64,000 bases of DNA from Kumtagia sp963829135 (GTDB lineage: Bacteria; Pseudomonadota; Alphaproteobacteria; Rhizobiales; Rhizobiaceae). The notes beneath the pieces were generated by a model that did no database searches, was not told the DNA's origin, and saw nothing but the letters and a program-made list of their open reading frames with translations. The DNA is taken from assembly GCA_963829135.1 (NCBI GenBank), contig CAWHHO010000008.1:1-64000 (forward strand), given 5' to 3'. Below, one piece after another: positions 8,035-17,857 of the stretch. Made by a program: the position numbers and the translations under genes. Position 1 is the stretch's first letter, and each line of letters begins with the position of its first letter.

Positions 8035-9573
8035 CTAATCGGAGGTCGCTGTTGGCGCGCGCAGACGCAGGCGCCTTCCATCGATGAATTGCGCCAGGTC
8101 GCTCTCAGGGATGGCGGGGCTGAAGAGATAGCCCTGGCCGTTCTCGCAACCCATCCCCTTCATCAGGGCCAACTGCGCGGCTGTCTCGATGCCCTCGGCA
8201 GTCGTGTGGATCCCCAACCCCCTTCCTAGGTTAAGGATCGCTTTGATGATCTTGAGCCGCCTTGGGTCCCGATCGCACTCGGCAATGAAGCTGCGGTCAA
8301 TTTTGATGCGATCGAACGAGAAATTGCCCAGCTGCGACAGACTTGAAAAGCCCATGCCGAAATCATCCAACGCCACCTGGATTCCCGCATTCCTAAGGTC
8401 GGATATGATCTGCGTTGCAGCGTCGAGCTCGCGCACGACCGCGCTCTCAGTTATCTCGATCTCCAGCCGATTGGGTGGCAGCCCCGCCGCGTCCAGCGCC
8501 TTGATGATGCGAAGTCCGAGCAGCTTGTCGCTCATCTGCATCGGCGACACGTTGAAAGACAGCATCAGGTCGCTCGGCCATGTTGTAGCGACCCGGCAAG
8601 CTTGGTGCAGCAGGCTATCCGACAATTCCGTAATCACCCCAGCCTGCTCTGCCACGCCGATGAACACGTCCGGCGGGGTGAAGATTCCGTTGTCCCGATG
8701 CCATCTCGCCAGTGCCTCGAAGCCCATCAAGCGTCCACTGTGAAGATCTATCAGGGGTTGGAAGTAGGGAACAATATCGCCATTGCGAATGGCGCGGCGC
8801 AGCGCCTGTTCCATACCCGCCCGCTGCGACGCGAACTCCATCATCGCGGTATCGAAGAGCTTGGCGGTATTGCGTCCCGCGCTTTTGGCCACGTAGAGCG
8901 CGATGTCGGCCTGATCCATCAGATCGCCAGCGTCCCTGCCCGGTTCGGCCAGGGCAATGCCGATGGAGACGCCGATCTCAACCTCGGTCTCGCCGACTTT
9001 GATCGGCTCGCCGATGAACGCGATTGCCTCCTGGGCTGCGACCAACGGAAACGGCACCGCTTCTTGAGACGTCAGGATCAGGAATTCGTCGCCGCCAAGT
9101 CGTGCAATCACGGATGTTCGAAACTGTTTGCGCAGACGATCGGCGACACTGATGAGCACTTGGTCACCCGCCGCATGGCCTAGCAGATCATTGGCCCGCT
9201 TGAAGCCGTCGAGATCCAGCGCAAACACGACCTGAACATTGCCCGCCGCTGTTCCGGCCGTGTATTCGTCGAGATAGCGCCGGTTCGGAAGCCTGGTCAG
9301 CGGATCGTGATGCGCAATCCAGCTGGCGTCGTCTTCGGCGGTTCGTCGGCGACGCACTTCGCCTCTTAGATCGGTCAACCGTCGTGCTGCAAACACGAAT
9401 CCGGATAGGCCGACACAGACCAATGCGAGTACGATCTCGTCAAGCTCCCAGGACTCATGCTCCTCCATCGCGCCGACCAGCGCATCCATCGCATCGAAAT
9501 GAATGGCTGCCAACCAGATCACCACACCGGTAAGAAAAATGGCGAATGCTTCTAGAGCAACTCTTCTGGGCAT
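8035..9573 (-). CDS. Membrane-anchored GGDEF-EAL cyclic-di-GMP protein
   Basis: A 512-residue protein with two N-terminal transmembrane helices (about 5-25 and 45-62), a GGDEF domain (about 85-245, intact LGGDEF motif) and an EAL domain (about 255-500) with the FEALARW, DDFGMGFSSL and AEGIET motifs. It should make and/or break cyclic-di-GMP, the signal that switches between motile and sessile life. No RxxD inhibitory site precedes GGDEF. Because the EAL metal-binding motifs are intact, phosphodiesterase activity is likely, and the net direction cannot be read from the sequence. The start has GGAG upstream. Confidence 0.93.
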   Translation of the reverse strand: MPRRVALEAFAIFLTGVVIWLAAIHFDAMDALVGAMEEHESWELDEIVLALVCVGLSGFVFAARRLTDLRGEVRRRRTAEDDASWIAHHDPLTRLPNRRYLDEYTAGTAAGNVQVVFALDLDGFKRANDLLGHAAGDQVLISVADRLRKQFRTSVIARLGGDEFLILTSQEAVPFPLVAAQEAIAFIGEPIKVGETEVEIGVSIGIALAEPGRDAGDLMDQADIALYVAKSAGRNTAKLFDTAMMEFASQRAGMEQALRRAIRNGDIVPYFQPLIDLHSGRLMGFEALARWHRDNGIFTPPDVFIGVAEQAGVITELSDSLLHQACRVATTWPSDLMLSFNVSPMQMSDKLLGLRIIKALDAAGLPPNRLEIEITESAVVRELDAATQIISDLRNAGIQVALDDFGMGFSSLSQLGNFSFDRIKIDRSFIAECDRDPRRLKIIKAILNLGRGLGIHTTAEGIETAAQLALMKGMGCENGQGYLFSPAIPESDLAQFIDGRRLRLRAPTATSD

Positions 9574-10008
9574 GGTGACTCCGATCCGACCAACCTTAAC
9601 GCGCTTGACGGCCCGGGAGATCAGACCCTCATCGAATATTCCGTTAAGAGCTGCGCCACAACCAACATGCGCCGAAAATAGCTGGCGGGCGTCTCAAGAT
9701 GGCGGGCCTTGCCTCATGCTGCGCGCTCCAAGCGGAGTTGCGCCGATAGTTTCGAGTGCGTGTCGTTTCAGGCGGGAGGCTTATCTGTTGAGAGTGACCG
9801 TTGAATTGAAGTGGCCGCACTGGAAACGGCGAAACGCAACAACTGGTACGTGCGCATCTCCTACTGTATCTGGTCGTGCGCCGGGCTATGATGATGGGAG
9901 TGAGTGCGCGCAGTTGCGATACCGGGCATGCGGCACCGCGCCATCGCGAAGCGCCGCTACTATCCTACAGTGGCATTTGGCCAGAGTGCTCCATTTACGG
10001 ACGACAAT
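9574..10008. other. Intergenic region between divergent genes
   Basis: This holds the promoters of the GGDEF-EAL gene (minus strand) and the transporter gene (plus strand). Several overlapping open frames occur, but none has a family motif or a convincing ribosome site. Confidence 0.5.
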
Positions 10009-10944
10009 ATGGCGTCAAAGAACCAATCAACGAAAGTCGTATACGCGGCGCTCGCCGGCAACTTCGCGATCGCTCTCGCGAAGTTCGGCGCAGCGGCCTG
10101 GACGGGAAGCTCGGCCATGCTCAGCGAGGGCGTCCATTCGCTGACGGATACATGCAACCAGTTTTTGCTGCTCTACGGAATGCATCGCGCTTCGCGTCCT
10201 GCGGATCGAGGCCACCCGCTCGGGCACGGGCGAGAACTTTACTTTTGGTCGTTCATCGTGGCGCTGCTGATATTTTCGATGGGCGCGGGAATTTCCGTAT
10301 ACGAAGGCATCATCCACATTTCCGCGCCCGAAACGATCACAGACCCATCCGTGACCTATGTCGTGTTGGCCATATCGTTCGTATTCGAGCTGATCTCCTG
10401 GTGGATCGCGTTCAAGGAATTTCGTTCCACCAAGGGAGAACAGACCTATTTCCAGGCTATGCGGCAGAGCAAGGATCCAACGACGTTCACGGTCCTGTTC
10501 GAGGACAGCGCCGCGCTTGTGGGCCTTGTTATCGCCTTTGTGGGCATCGTCGCAGCCCAGGCGCTGGAAATGCCCGAACTGGATGGCGTGGCGTCGATAG
10601 CGATCGGCCTGCTGCTCGCCATGGTCGCTATGATCCTGGCGCGAGAGTGCAAAGGTCTGCTGATCGGGGAAGCGGCCAGTCCCGAACTCCAGGCCGCCAT
10701 ACTTCGCATAGCCGCCGACGACCCAATCGTCGACCGGGCCAACGGAGTTATAACCGTGCATCTCGGGCCGGAGCAGATCGTAGCCAACCTGAGCGTCGAA
10801 TTCGTCGACAACGCGTCGGCCCCCGAGATCGAATTGGCCGTCGAGCGGATCGAGCGCCAGATCAAGCAAGCCGAGCCCTGGATCACAGCCGTCTTCATAA
10901 GACCGCAGCGAGCCGGCACCAATCTAGAAGCAACCTCATCATAA
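10009..10944 (+). CDS. Cation diffusion facilitator (CDF) metal exporter
   Basis: A 311-residue inner-membrane antiporter that exchanges cytoplasmic Zn2+ or a similar divalent metal for protons. Five or six transmembrane helices fill residues 10-220. The metal site residues appear in EGVHSLTDTCNQ (helix II) and FEDSAALVG (helix V), and a cytoplasmic metallochaperone-like domain follows. Upstream codons are in frame, but ATG at 10009 starts the conserved region. A small membrane-protein gene follows after 11 bases, so the two are probably co-transcribed. The metal specificity cannot be assigned. Confidence 0.9.
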   Translation: MASKNQSTKVVYAALAGNFAIALAKFGAAAWTGSSAMLSEGVHSLTDTCNQFLLLYGMHRASRPADRGHPLGHGRELYFWSFIVALLIFSMGAGISVYEGIIHISAPETITDPSVTYVVLAISFVFELISWWIAFKEFRSTKGEQTYFQAMRQSKDPTTFTVLFEDSAALVGLVIAFVGIVAAQALEMPELDGVASIAIGLLLAMVAMILARECKGLLIGEAASPELQAAILRIAADDPIVDRANGVITVHLGPEQIVANLSVEFVDNASAPEIELAVERIERQIKQAEPWITAVFIRPQRAGTNLEATSS

Positions 10945-10955
10945 GGAAACTTTCT

Positions 10956-11165
10956 ATGAGCGACGCGACCACACAAGCAGCAGATTCTGACATTCCGACT
11001 CATCCCGAGGAGATGAAAGCCACGTACAACCTTCGCGTCGGCAAAAGCATCTCACTTCAGGGCAGTGCGAGAATCACGCCTGCAGGAATAGTAACAACTG
11101 GAATTACGATCTGCCTGATTGCGGCGACCTTTGCGTTGATCAATGGTCGGCGCTCTTGGCGATAG
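10956..11165 (+). CDS. Small membrane protein downstream of the CDF transporter
   Basis: Predicted 69-residue protein with AAGGA eight bases before its ATG. A polar N-terminus (PTHPEEMKATYNLR) is followed by one transmembrane helix (GIVTTGITICLIAATFALI) and a basic tail, so the tail probably faces the cytoplasm. The tight spacing suggests an accessory role to the transporter, but the family is unknown. Confidence 0.55.
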   Translation: MSDATTQAADSDIPTHPEEMKATYNLRVGKSISLQGSARITPAGIVTTGITICLIAATFALINGRRSWR

Positions 11166-11577
11166 TCAGGGCCGGGACCGCCCGCCCCGGTGAAGCGGCT
11201 TAGAGCTTCGACCAGTCCGTAGAAGGCGACAGCGAGGGCGACGGCCCTAGCGGTTTCGCCCTCCATAGGGAACGAACCGTTCGTCGGGCGGGGTATATTG
11301 GCACCCCGATATCGACAGCATCGCCAAGCAGGTGCAGATAGCAAGCAGTCTCATCACGAGTTGCCCTTCTTGCCGGGGTGAGCGACATCGTCGCCCGGCG
11401 CATTGATCCGCGCAAGGAACATCCGTGTGATGTCAGCGCCTGCACGGAGGTGGTGATACCGTGAATCGCGCCACTGCCATGCATACCAGAGAGGGTCCGA
11501 TTGCAGGGTCGCGATGGAACGCAGGTGCTACATCATATTTTAATGCGCTTGCGATTTATAAATGCAGAAATAGCGCA
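11166..11577. other. Intergenic region, nothing supported
   Basis: No coding frame here has both a ribosome site and a recognisable protein. A minus-strand frame with a hydrophobic stretch overlaps the preceding gene and is not convincing. Confidence 0.4.
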
Positions 11578-11997
11578 ATGAGCAATTCGATCCGGCACGG
11601 TGGGTGCCTTTGCGGGGCCGTACGATACACAGTTCGAGGCGAGCCTCTTCGCGTGGGCCTATGCCACTGCCAGGACTGCCGGCAGACAAGCGGCAGCGCC
11701 TTCACGATGTTTGCCGTCTGGCCGCGGCAAGCCTACGAAGGCACCGGGGAACTGGCGACCTTCAACGGCCGCAGCTTTTGCCCGGCCTGCGGCTCTCGCG
11801 TGGTTCACCTCCGCGCAGACGAGGCGGAGGTGATGGTGGGGTCAATCGATGACGGGCCGAGTGACCTTATTCCCACCTATGAGCTATGGATCAAGCGCCG
11901 CGAACCCTGGCTGCATGCACTGCCCTGGACCGACCAGTTCAAGGGAGACCGGCCGGAAGACAGTGGGAATTGGCGCCAACCGGTTGTGGAGGGTTAG
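11578..11997 (+). CDS. GFA-family zinc-binding protein (glutathione-dependent formaldehyde-activating-like)
   Basis: A 139-residue Gfa/Mss4-fold protein. The zinc-binding cysteines are all present: GGCLCGAVRY, LCHCQDCRQ and SFCPACGSRV. Founding members bind glutathione and speed formation of S-hydroxymethylglutathione, but most paralogues of this length have no proven activity, so only the fold is secure. It is a single gene with no obvious partner, convergent with the autotransporter gene. Confidence 0.88.
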   Translation: MSNSIRHGGCLCGAVRYTVRGEPLRVGLCHCQDCRQTSGSAFTMFAVWPRQAYEGTGELATFNGRSFCPACGSRVVHLRADEAEVMVGSIDDGPSDLIPTYELWIKRREPWLHALPWTDQFKGDRPEDSGNWRQPVVEG

Positions 11998-12124
11998 CGC
12001 CGGCGCACATTACCGGTATGCTCGTCAGTTGGCGAGAACAACCCATCTCGGGCACCATGCATGCGGGCCGCGGTTGATAAAACTCAGGTTCGCATCGGTG
12101 AGGCCGAATGCACGCCAGATGCTC

Positions 12125-15100
12125 TTAGAAGGCAACCTTCCAGCCAACCTTTCCAAGGATGGTGGAACTGTCGCTGGACCATTTGCCACGGATCTCTCCA
12201 CTAACCGTCGACCGCTCGGAGGTCTTTAAATTGAAGCCGGTTGAAACGGCTCCCGAAAAATCGGCGTCTTCAAAATCAACGTCGACGCCGTCGATGCTTG
12301 CGGTGTTCGTGTAGCCGAAGCGCTGCTGAACATCCGCCCGCGCATAAGGGCTGAAAATCATACCGTTTTCCATCGCGTAATCCGCGTAGATACCCGGCTC
12401 GAACTTGATTGCGCCAAACGATATCTCGCTCGATCCGTAGCGGTTGCCGCCGCTGTCGGTGAAGTCGTCTCCCGAAAATGTCACACCCAGCAATCCACCG
12501 CGCAGATCGAAACGTGCGCGCTCGCCGATCTTGAAGATGTGGCCGACCGACCCGGCAACTGCGTAGCCCTCGGTGTCGTAGTTGCCCGTCGTATCCAGGA
12601 CGTCGTTGGTGATATCGGTTTCTCCCAGAAAAGCCATCCCGGACAGGAGTCCGTAGTTGTAGCCTTCGCGAAACAGGCCGTAGCCGCCGAATATTCCGCT
12701 CTTGTTCGTCGCATCGCCGATCGCGTCGAACCCCTCGAATGAGCCTAGGCCGACATCGGTGGAAGCATAACCGGCAAATATGCCGAGGTTCAGGCCGTAA
12801 TTCTGGTCGAAGCCGAAATGTTTGGCCGCATTGAAATCGACGCTGATCGCGGCCGAGAATTCGTCGACATCGAAGTCCGGCCCGGCTGCTACCACGTCAC
12901 CCGTGGTGACGGTGAAGCCGTCATGTTCTGTATGCGCCCACACACCAGACGCGAATACGCCGACCGTAGGCGATATCTGCACGCCCTGAGACCCTACCGC
13001 GAGGCCGAGATCGGCACTCACGGCATCGTCGTTGATGCTATCGAGCGTATCCAGAGCCGTATCTACGGTAGCGACGTCAATGGCATTGTTTGTCGCCACT
13101 GCGAGACCGACATTTGCCGGTGTGATCTGCAAAGCCAGGCCATTCGGACCGTTGACCAGTTGATAGGCAAATAGCGACGCCTGTGTGCCGGGGAGCCCCG
13201 TCGCTACCAATGTTCCGTTGACTCCGCCAGGGGTGAAAATGACAGGAATCGTTGTGACCTGTCCGAAAACCGGCGCGCCCGACAAGGCTATGCTTAAAGC
13301 GCTCCCATTCAGCGCGGATACGCTGGTGGCGCTAATCTGATCCGACTGGCCGGTCTGCTGATTGATATCGATTGCCAGCGTGGAATTGTTGAACACCAAA
13401 CCGCCGAGCGTGAAGCGATCGGTCGGCGATCCATTCTGCATGTCCAGGAGCGAATTGGTAAAGCTGGCCGAACCGAGCAGATTGACATTGCCGGTTACGA
13501 ACAATGTCGATCCGGTTTGAATATTGAGCTGGTTGATGCCGATCGTGCCTGTGGTAAATGCGATCGTGGAGGGATCCACATTCACCGTGTCGAAGCCGGT
13601 GAAGACCTGGCTCCTGGTGCCGCCCAGCGAAAGGTCCGTATCAATGATATTTGCGACCGCGTTGTTTCCGCTGAAGACCATGCCGTCGGGGATATCGATT
13701 GCGCCTGCTGGGTCGTTGATAACCAGATTGGAAACGCCGGTGACGCTGCCTTGAAGGGTGCCGCCACGGAGCGTTACGGATTCTGCGTCCACATCGCCTG
13801 CGATCAAACCTCCTGAAACAGTGATCTCATCGTCGCCATCGTTGCCCGCGACGAAAGAGTTAATGGTGCCGCCGGAGATTGTCAGGAGGTCGTCGCCATT
13901 GCCGCCGCTGACTGCGCCGCCCAATGTGCCGCCCGTCATCGTGAATTCGTCGTCGCCATCCTCCAGGCCCACCGCGTCCGGCCCAATCGACAGATCGCCC
14001 TGGATAAACGCGGTGCCGGAGATGTTCACCGTATCGTTCTGGCTGCCTGCGAAAATGGACCCCTCGATCGTCCCACCGCTGACGTTGAACGTATTGCCCC
14101 CGCCGAGGCCGAAGAGCGAGCCGGTGATGGTACCGCCGCTGACAGTCACAACATCCGGACCCGTCGGCGTGAGCAGCACGCCGCCCGTAACTGTGCCGCC
14201 CAGTTGATTGAAGATGGCGCTTCCCACAGCATTGAGATCCACGGCCAATCCATCGGTGCCTTCGATGGAGCCCCGATTGGTAACGGTCACGGAGCCAGCC
14301 GTGCTGGCGTATACACCCGTCGCTCCCGAAATCGCGCCGTCGTTCACCAAACTCGCCGACCGCCCTGTGGGGGAAATAAGTGCTACGCCGAAGTCCAGTC
14401 CGCTGGCTGATGCGCCGCTTTGCACGGTCACACTCGTCGTCGAACTCGCCGCATACGAAGCGTTATATGCCACAATACCGGCGGTATCACCCACTACGGC
14501 ACCGTTAACGGTAATCGAGAGCGCGCCGCTCCCGTATTGAAGGGCACCGATGCCCAGCACCGCACCACGAACATCCGCGGCTTCGATGGTCAGACTGGTA
14601 CCATAGTAGTTGCGGGCGTCGATGCCGAGGGCGTTGCTACCCACTACGCTGCCAGTCGCGGTTATCGAAAGCGCTCCACTCCCATAATGAAGCGCGTAGA
14701 TTCCGCTTTCATTGCCGGTCACATTGTTGGCATTGATCGTCAGATCTGTCGTGCTGCTCGCTGTCTCCGCATCGATGCCGTCTACGCCTTGGCCCACAAC
14801 GTCGCCGGTAGCGGTGATCGACAGTGCACCAGTTCCGTTATGGAGGGCCAAAATACCGTATCGCCCGCCGGTCACGCTGGCAGCGTTTACCGTCAAACCG
14901 TTTGAAGCGTAGCTTGTACGTGCTGCAATGCCATCAAGATCGGTCCCGGTCACATTGCCAGTTGCGGTGATCGAAAGCGGGCCACTCCCGTAGTGAAATG
15001 CATTGATACCGGTTGCACTACCGGTCACATTCTGGGCGCTGATCGTCAGATCTGTCCCGGCATCATTGAGCGCGTAAATACCGTCGGCGCCGTTACCGGT

Positions 15101-16265
15101 CACGTTGCCAGTTGCGCTTATCGAAAGCGCGCCACTCCCGTAGTGAAACGCATTGATACCGGTTGCATCACCGGTCACATTCTGGGCGCTGATCGTCAGA
15201 TTTGTGCCTGCATCATTGAGGGCGTAAATACCGTCAGCGCTACTACCGATCACATTGCCAGCCGCGGTGATTGAAAGCGCACCACTCCCAAAATGAAGCG
15301 CGTAGATTCCGCGATCATTACCGGTCACATTGTTGGCGCTGATCGTCAGATCTGTCCCGACATCATTGAGGGCGTAGATACCGTCAGCGCCATTACCGAT
15401 CACGTTGCCGGTCGTGGTGATCGAAAGCGCACCACTCCCATAGTGGAGCGCATAAACTCCGCTTGCATTGCCGGTCACATTGTTGGCGCTGATCGTCAGA
15501 TCTGTCGCGGTGCTCGCGGTCTCCGCATCAATGCCGTCGCCGCCTTCGCCCATAACATCGCCGGTGGTGGTGATCGACAGTGCGCCAGTTCCGTTGTGTA
15601 GGGCCAGAATGCCATATCGCCCGCCGGTCACACTCGCAGCATTTATAGTCAGGTCGGTTGAAGCGTAGGTTGTACTGCGGTTATACCATCAAGATTGGTT
15701 CCGGCAGCGTTGCCGGTCGTGGTAATCGAAAGTGCTCCACTCCCGTAGTGAATCGCATAAATTCCGTACTGGCTGCCGCTAACATTATTTGCGCTTATCG
15801 TCATAGGCGCAGAGGCATAGTTGATTGCATTAATGCCGCTACCATCGTTACCTTGCACAGTCCCCGTGGTGGTAATCGATAGAACGCCGAGCCCGAAATT
15901 CGTGGCATCGATGCCGGATTATGCTCCGATAATTGTGGAGGCATTGCCATCCAGAAATGTCAGTCCGGTTGCGCCGCCGCCCAGCGTATCTAGATTTATA
16001 GCGCTGTAGTAATCCGTCTCGATGCTAAAGCCGGGAGAGGTGGTGACGGTCAAAAATGAGTCACTGGCCAAAAACTGCGGCGCCGTGTTTGTCCCTTGCA
16101 ATCGTAAACGCCGCCGCTTCCTAAGCAGGCCGCCTGGGCGCGACGGACATAGCTGACGTAGCCGCCGATGAAAGCGCTTGTCGCCAATGTGGTGCCGAGC
16201 ACGAGTCGCTTACGCAAGCCAGGCGCTGAATCTGCCTTCATTCCCCGTCTGAAGCGCTGACTCAT
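12125..16265 (-). pseudogene. Autotransporter with repeat-rich passenger, broken near its 5' end
   Basis: A type V-secreted surface protein. In gene order it has a long signal-like N-terminus (MSQRFRRGMKADSAPGLRKR, then a hydrophobic helix to AQAA), a passenger built of about nine repeats of about 50 residues (DGIYALND...TISAxNVTG...GSGALSITxTGN), a region of GG(N/D)D-type beta-helix turns, and a C-terminal outer-membrane beta-barrel of about 280 residues ending in Phe (GWKVAF). Three lesions lie in the first 200 residues: a missing base near 16093, an in-frame TAA at 15919-15921, and a missing base near 15674 that the sister repeat at 14912-14960 exposes. The other 1168 residues are open. 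A nonsense codon plus two indels fits a decayed or phase-off adhesin, or poor sequence. It probably shared a transcript with the glycosyltransferase genes upstream. Confidence 0.8.
14560..15870 (-). repeat. Tandem repeats of about 150 bp in the autotransporter passenger
   Basis: About nine units of 147-153 bp, each encoding about 50 residues with the pattern DGI-x-A ... DLTISANNVTG ... YALHYGSGALSIT. Adjacent units are nearly identical in DNA, so copy number should change easily by slippage or recombination and could alter the length of the surface protein. Confidence 0.8.
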
Positions 16266-16622
16266 GAAACCCCCACAGTCGCAGTCAGGTCATTGGGCAA
16301 CGGTGATTGCCCGTAGTCTCTTTGCAGAAATTTCCCAAAGCGGAAGGGTACAATGCGTCTGTTTCCAACCGGAACAGACTTGGCCGTAACTCCCCAGCTT
16401 ATGCACGACTCTGCCGCATGCCCATAAATTCCGATGCAAAAATCATAGGCTTAAGTCCAGTCGATTGACAATTCCGCAGGCTGTCTGGGGGGACTGCTTT
16501 CCAACGGCGTTGTTGCTGCCCGGCAACGATTGACGACTTTCCCTGGTATCTGAAACAGCTTCGGAACCCCTAGAGGGCTGCCATGTAGGCGCTGCGTCAA
16601 CGGATCGGAAACTGGACGCGTT
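16266..16622. other. Intergenic region upstream of the autotransporter
   Basis: No gene is supported here. It is AT-richer than its surroundings and lies between the glycosyltransferase stop and the autotransporter start, both on the minus strand, so it may hold the autotransporter's own promoter. Confidence 0.4.
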
Positions 16623-17774
16623 TCACACCAATTTCATGCGATACTGGGCGTTGGCGATTGCTTGTTCAAAGAGGCGAATGTAGCGCGGCACGACAGATAG
16701 GGTTCCGAATGCCTCGGCTTTCTCCAGAGCTTTGGCGCTCATCCTTACGACAAGCCCGCGATCGTTGGCCAGCGAGAGGATCGCCGTTTCCAGTGCATCA
16801 TCATTGGCGGGGTCGAACAAAAGCCCCGTGACATTGTGGTCGATCGCCTCCGGGATCCCTCCACGCCGCGAGCCGATGACCGGAATACCATGCGCATACG
16901 CCTCGTAGATAACACGCGGCAGCGGATCCTCCCAAAGCGATGGCACCACGAGCACGTCGATCTGCCGAAACAACGCTTCCCTAGCAACGAAACCAAGGAA
17001 GCGGGTCGATGGAAATTGCCGCCGACGCGAATCCAAAATCGCCGGGGGCGCGCCTCCGGCGATCACGAGCTCTGCGCACTCCCCGAGCGAAGGTTTCTCG
17101 AACAAGGGGAGCAGGATCGGGAGGCCCTTGGCGGGCTCTATACGGCCCAGAAAGCCAAACCGAAGGCGCTTGCTGCTGTCGGCGACGGATTTGAGGACAG
17201 GTGCGACCCCATCACGATCATAGGAGCACGAAATGACGTCTTCTAAGGGGATTGCATTGAAGAGTCCCAGCGCCTGGTGCGTCCTTTTCACGAACTGGCT
17301 CACAAAGACTACAGCGTCCAGCGCGTATTCCACTTCCCGGCGGCCTTTGCAATTCTTGGCGCAGTCTGCGCACACCTTCATGCATCGTCCGGTTTCGCCG
17401 TACATGGTGCCGCGCGAGCAGATGTAAGAGTACGTGCAGATCGTGTGGGTCGTGGCGATGCCGCGCATTTGAGCAGCACGCAGGAGCGGCAGGATTGGAA
17501 ACCCTTGATCGAAATAGATATGCAGGACGTCCGGCCTCAATTCGTCGATGCGTGCCAGGGCGAGTTCGAACGCCTGATCAACTGGAAGGCGCTCGTCGAT
17601 TGCGAAGCAGCGCACCCCGCGCACCAGACGTTCACCCGTCTCCACCGGGTTACGGCACAGGACGCTCGCTTCGTGACCCTGCCGTAAGAGTCCTTCCGCA
17701 AGGTATTGCACGGAGAACGCAGGCCCGGCCTGGGCGTGCGGTATGTAGCGTTTGTTGACGACCAGGATGCGCAA
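16623..17774 (-). CDS. GT-B (GT4-like) glycosyltransferase
   Basis: A 383-residue retaining glycosyltransferase with an N-terminal acceptor domain (MRILVVNKRYIPHAQAGPAFS) and a C-terminal nucleotide-sugar domain with the E-x7-E signature around VIYEAYAHGIPVIGSRRGG. A cysteine-rich insert (CTYSYICSRG...CMKVCADCAKNCKG, about 112-145) could bind a metal. The start is TTG with GAGGA upstream. It follows the TIGR03032 gene by 83 bases on the same strand and precedes the autotransporter, so modification of that surface protein is a fair guess, not a proof. The sugar donor is unknown. Confidence 0.88.
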   Translation of the reverse strand: MRILVVNKRYIPHAQAGPAFSVQYLAEGLLRQGHEASVLCRNPVETGERLVRGVRCFAIDERLPVDQAFELALARIDELRPDVLHIYFDQGFPILPLLRAAQMRGIATTHTICTYSYICSRGTMYGETGRCMKVCADCAKNCKGRREVEYALDAVVFVSQFVKRTHQALGLFNAIPLEDVISCSYDRDGVAPVLKSVADSSKRLRFGFLGRIEPAKGLPILLPLFEKPSLGECAELVIAGGAPPAILDSRRRQFPSTRFLGFVAREALFRQIDVLVVPSLWEDPLPRVIYEAYAHGIPVIGSRRGGIPEAIDHNVTGLLFDPANDDALETAILSLANDRGLVVRMSAKALEKAEAFGTLSVVPRYIRLFEQAIANAQYRMKLV

Positions 17775-17857
17775 TCTTCCTCGCGAATGAAGGCAGATGA
17801 GCCAGACTGTACGGATCAGCGCAACTGCGCGTTAGAGCGCGACGGTGCTTCAGCTCT

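Noticed and set aside
9876..11165. Plus-strand frame of 429 residues
   Set aside because: Its first 360 residues are an Arg-rich shadow of the CDF gene. Only the last part, from 10956, is a plausible gene.
11057..11344. Minus-strand frame of 95 residues with a hydrophobic stretch
   Set aside because: It overlaps the small membrane gene at 10956-11165 and has no ribosome site or family match.
14560..15870. Regular repeats considered as a CRISPR array
   Set aside because: The units are about 150 bp, are open in one frame and have no unique spacers or cas genes.
12818..15882. Several plus-strand frames of 60-160 residues with repeated motifs
   Set aside because: They are the complement of the autotransporter repeats. 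The periodicity comes from the passenger, and the conserved beta-barrel is on the minus strand.
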